A stretch of DNA of 64,000 nucleotides from Plantago major (Eukaryota; Streptophyta; Magnoliopsida; Lamiales; Plantaginaceae). Position 1 is the first letter of the stretch, and each line of letters opens with the position of its first letter. This document shows, one piece after another, positions 63,640-64,000 of this stretch. A program made the translations under genes and the position numbers. The notes under the pieces are model-generated. The model made no database searches. It saw nothing but the letters and a program-made list of their open reading frames with translations, and was not told the DNA's origin. The stretch spans positions 91,527,419 to 91,591,418 of the forward strand of contig CM048841.1 in NCBI GenBank assembly GCA_026545765.1, given 5' to 3'.

Positions 63640-64000
63640 TCCAGCATACCATTTCTTCTGATAATTTCCAGTTCCATCCTAAGTGTAAGAAACTGGGACT
63701 TGTCAAACTTGGTTTTGCTGATGATCTCATGTTATTTTGCAGGGTTGATACTAAGTTTGTTTCTACTATTAATCATATCTTGCTTAAGTTTTCTGCAGCT
63801 TCTGGTCTGCAGGTTAATAAGGGTAAGATTTCTATGTTTTTTGGTGGAATAGATGAACATAAGAAGCAAGAGCTGCTGACAATTATTCTCGAGGCTGTTT
63901 CAAGCTTGAAAATAAATCTGAACAAATCTGAAATTATTCCAGTTGGCAATGTTGAGCTGGTTGACGAACTAGCAGGTATATTAGGGTGTCGTGTAGCGCA
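63640..64000 (+). mobile_element. Chimeric LINE reverse transcriptase fragment at window edge
   Basis: A plus-strand frame reads FHPKCKKLGLVKLGFADD, a reverse transcriptase block of one LINE family, on to SGLQVNKGKISMFFGG. At about 63,885 (CTCGAGGCTGTTTCA) it continues in frame as [19 protein letters not shown], which belongs to the family of LINE copies 1 and 2; about 110 bp match copy 1 with two differences. The result duplicates the homologous SGL-N-K block. It is opposite in strand to CHR18 and probably lies in an upstream intron of it. It continues past the window; the left border is approximate. Confidence 0.82.

Overview
The window is plant nuclear DNA, most likely from a eudicot. The genes have many small GT-AG introns, the intergenic DNA is AT-rich and full of LTR, LINE and MITE remnants, and four intron-rich genes belong to plant families. 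I cannot name the species. Exon borders were read by eye from splice signals and reading phase, not from transcripts.

Region 1 to 10,647 is a decayed Ty3/gypsy LTR retrotransposon of the Tat type. Gag-pol lies on the minus strand (10,628 to 5,337) in one frame broken only by four in-frame stops. Downstream of pol, on the opposite strand, is a spliced antisense gene (749 to 3,730) with its own TATA box and leader intron. At about 10,648 the element is joined abruptly to the end of an unrelated LTR. That second element has a 2.2 kb LTR (11,188 to 13,386), a tRNA-iMet primer site, and only about 360 bp of internal DNA.

Region 13.4 to 21.2 kb has no recognisable gene. It holds two Stowaway-like MITEs and two minisatellite-like tandem arrays.

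Four cellular genes follow as two convergent pairs. Pair one is a MACPF-domain protein (+, 21,253 to 25,797, 7 exons, 616 aa) facing the Golgi protein CASP (-, 36,534 to 26,975, 19 exons, 687 aa). Pair two is a DUF3754/TMEM143-like membrane protein (+, 43,440 to 50,608, 14 exons, 697 aa) facing a SMARCAL1/CHR18-type SNF2 annealing helicase (-, 63,578 to 51,460, 16 exons visible, 5' end outside the window).

Between the pairs (36.5 to 43.4 kb) lie two adjacent perfect hairpins, a 281-bp tandem duplication, a long (TA)n tract, and a solo LTR of the 11.2 kb family split by a 1.17 kb PIF/Harbinger-like element.

The CHR18 gene is heavily invaded. One intron has a MULE-like foldback element with a LINE nested inside it, another has a second MULE-like element, and a third has a second copy of the same LINE. 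A chimeric LINE fragment lies at the right edge. The gene also has a GC-AG intron and a short C-terminus next to a 44-bp-period repeat. The least ordinary features are the antisense spliced gene of the Tat element, the chimeric LINE, and the shared frameshift in the two LINE copies.
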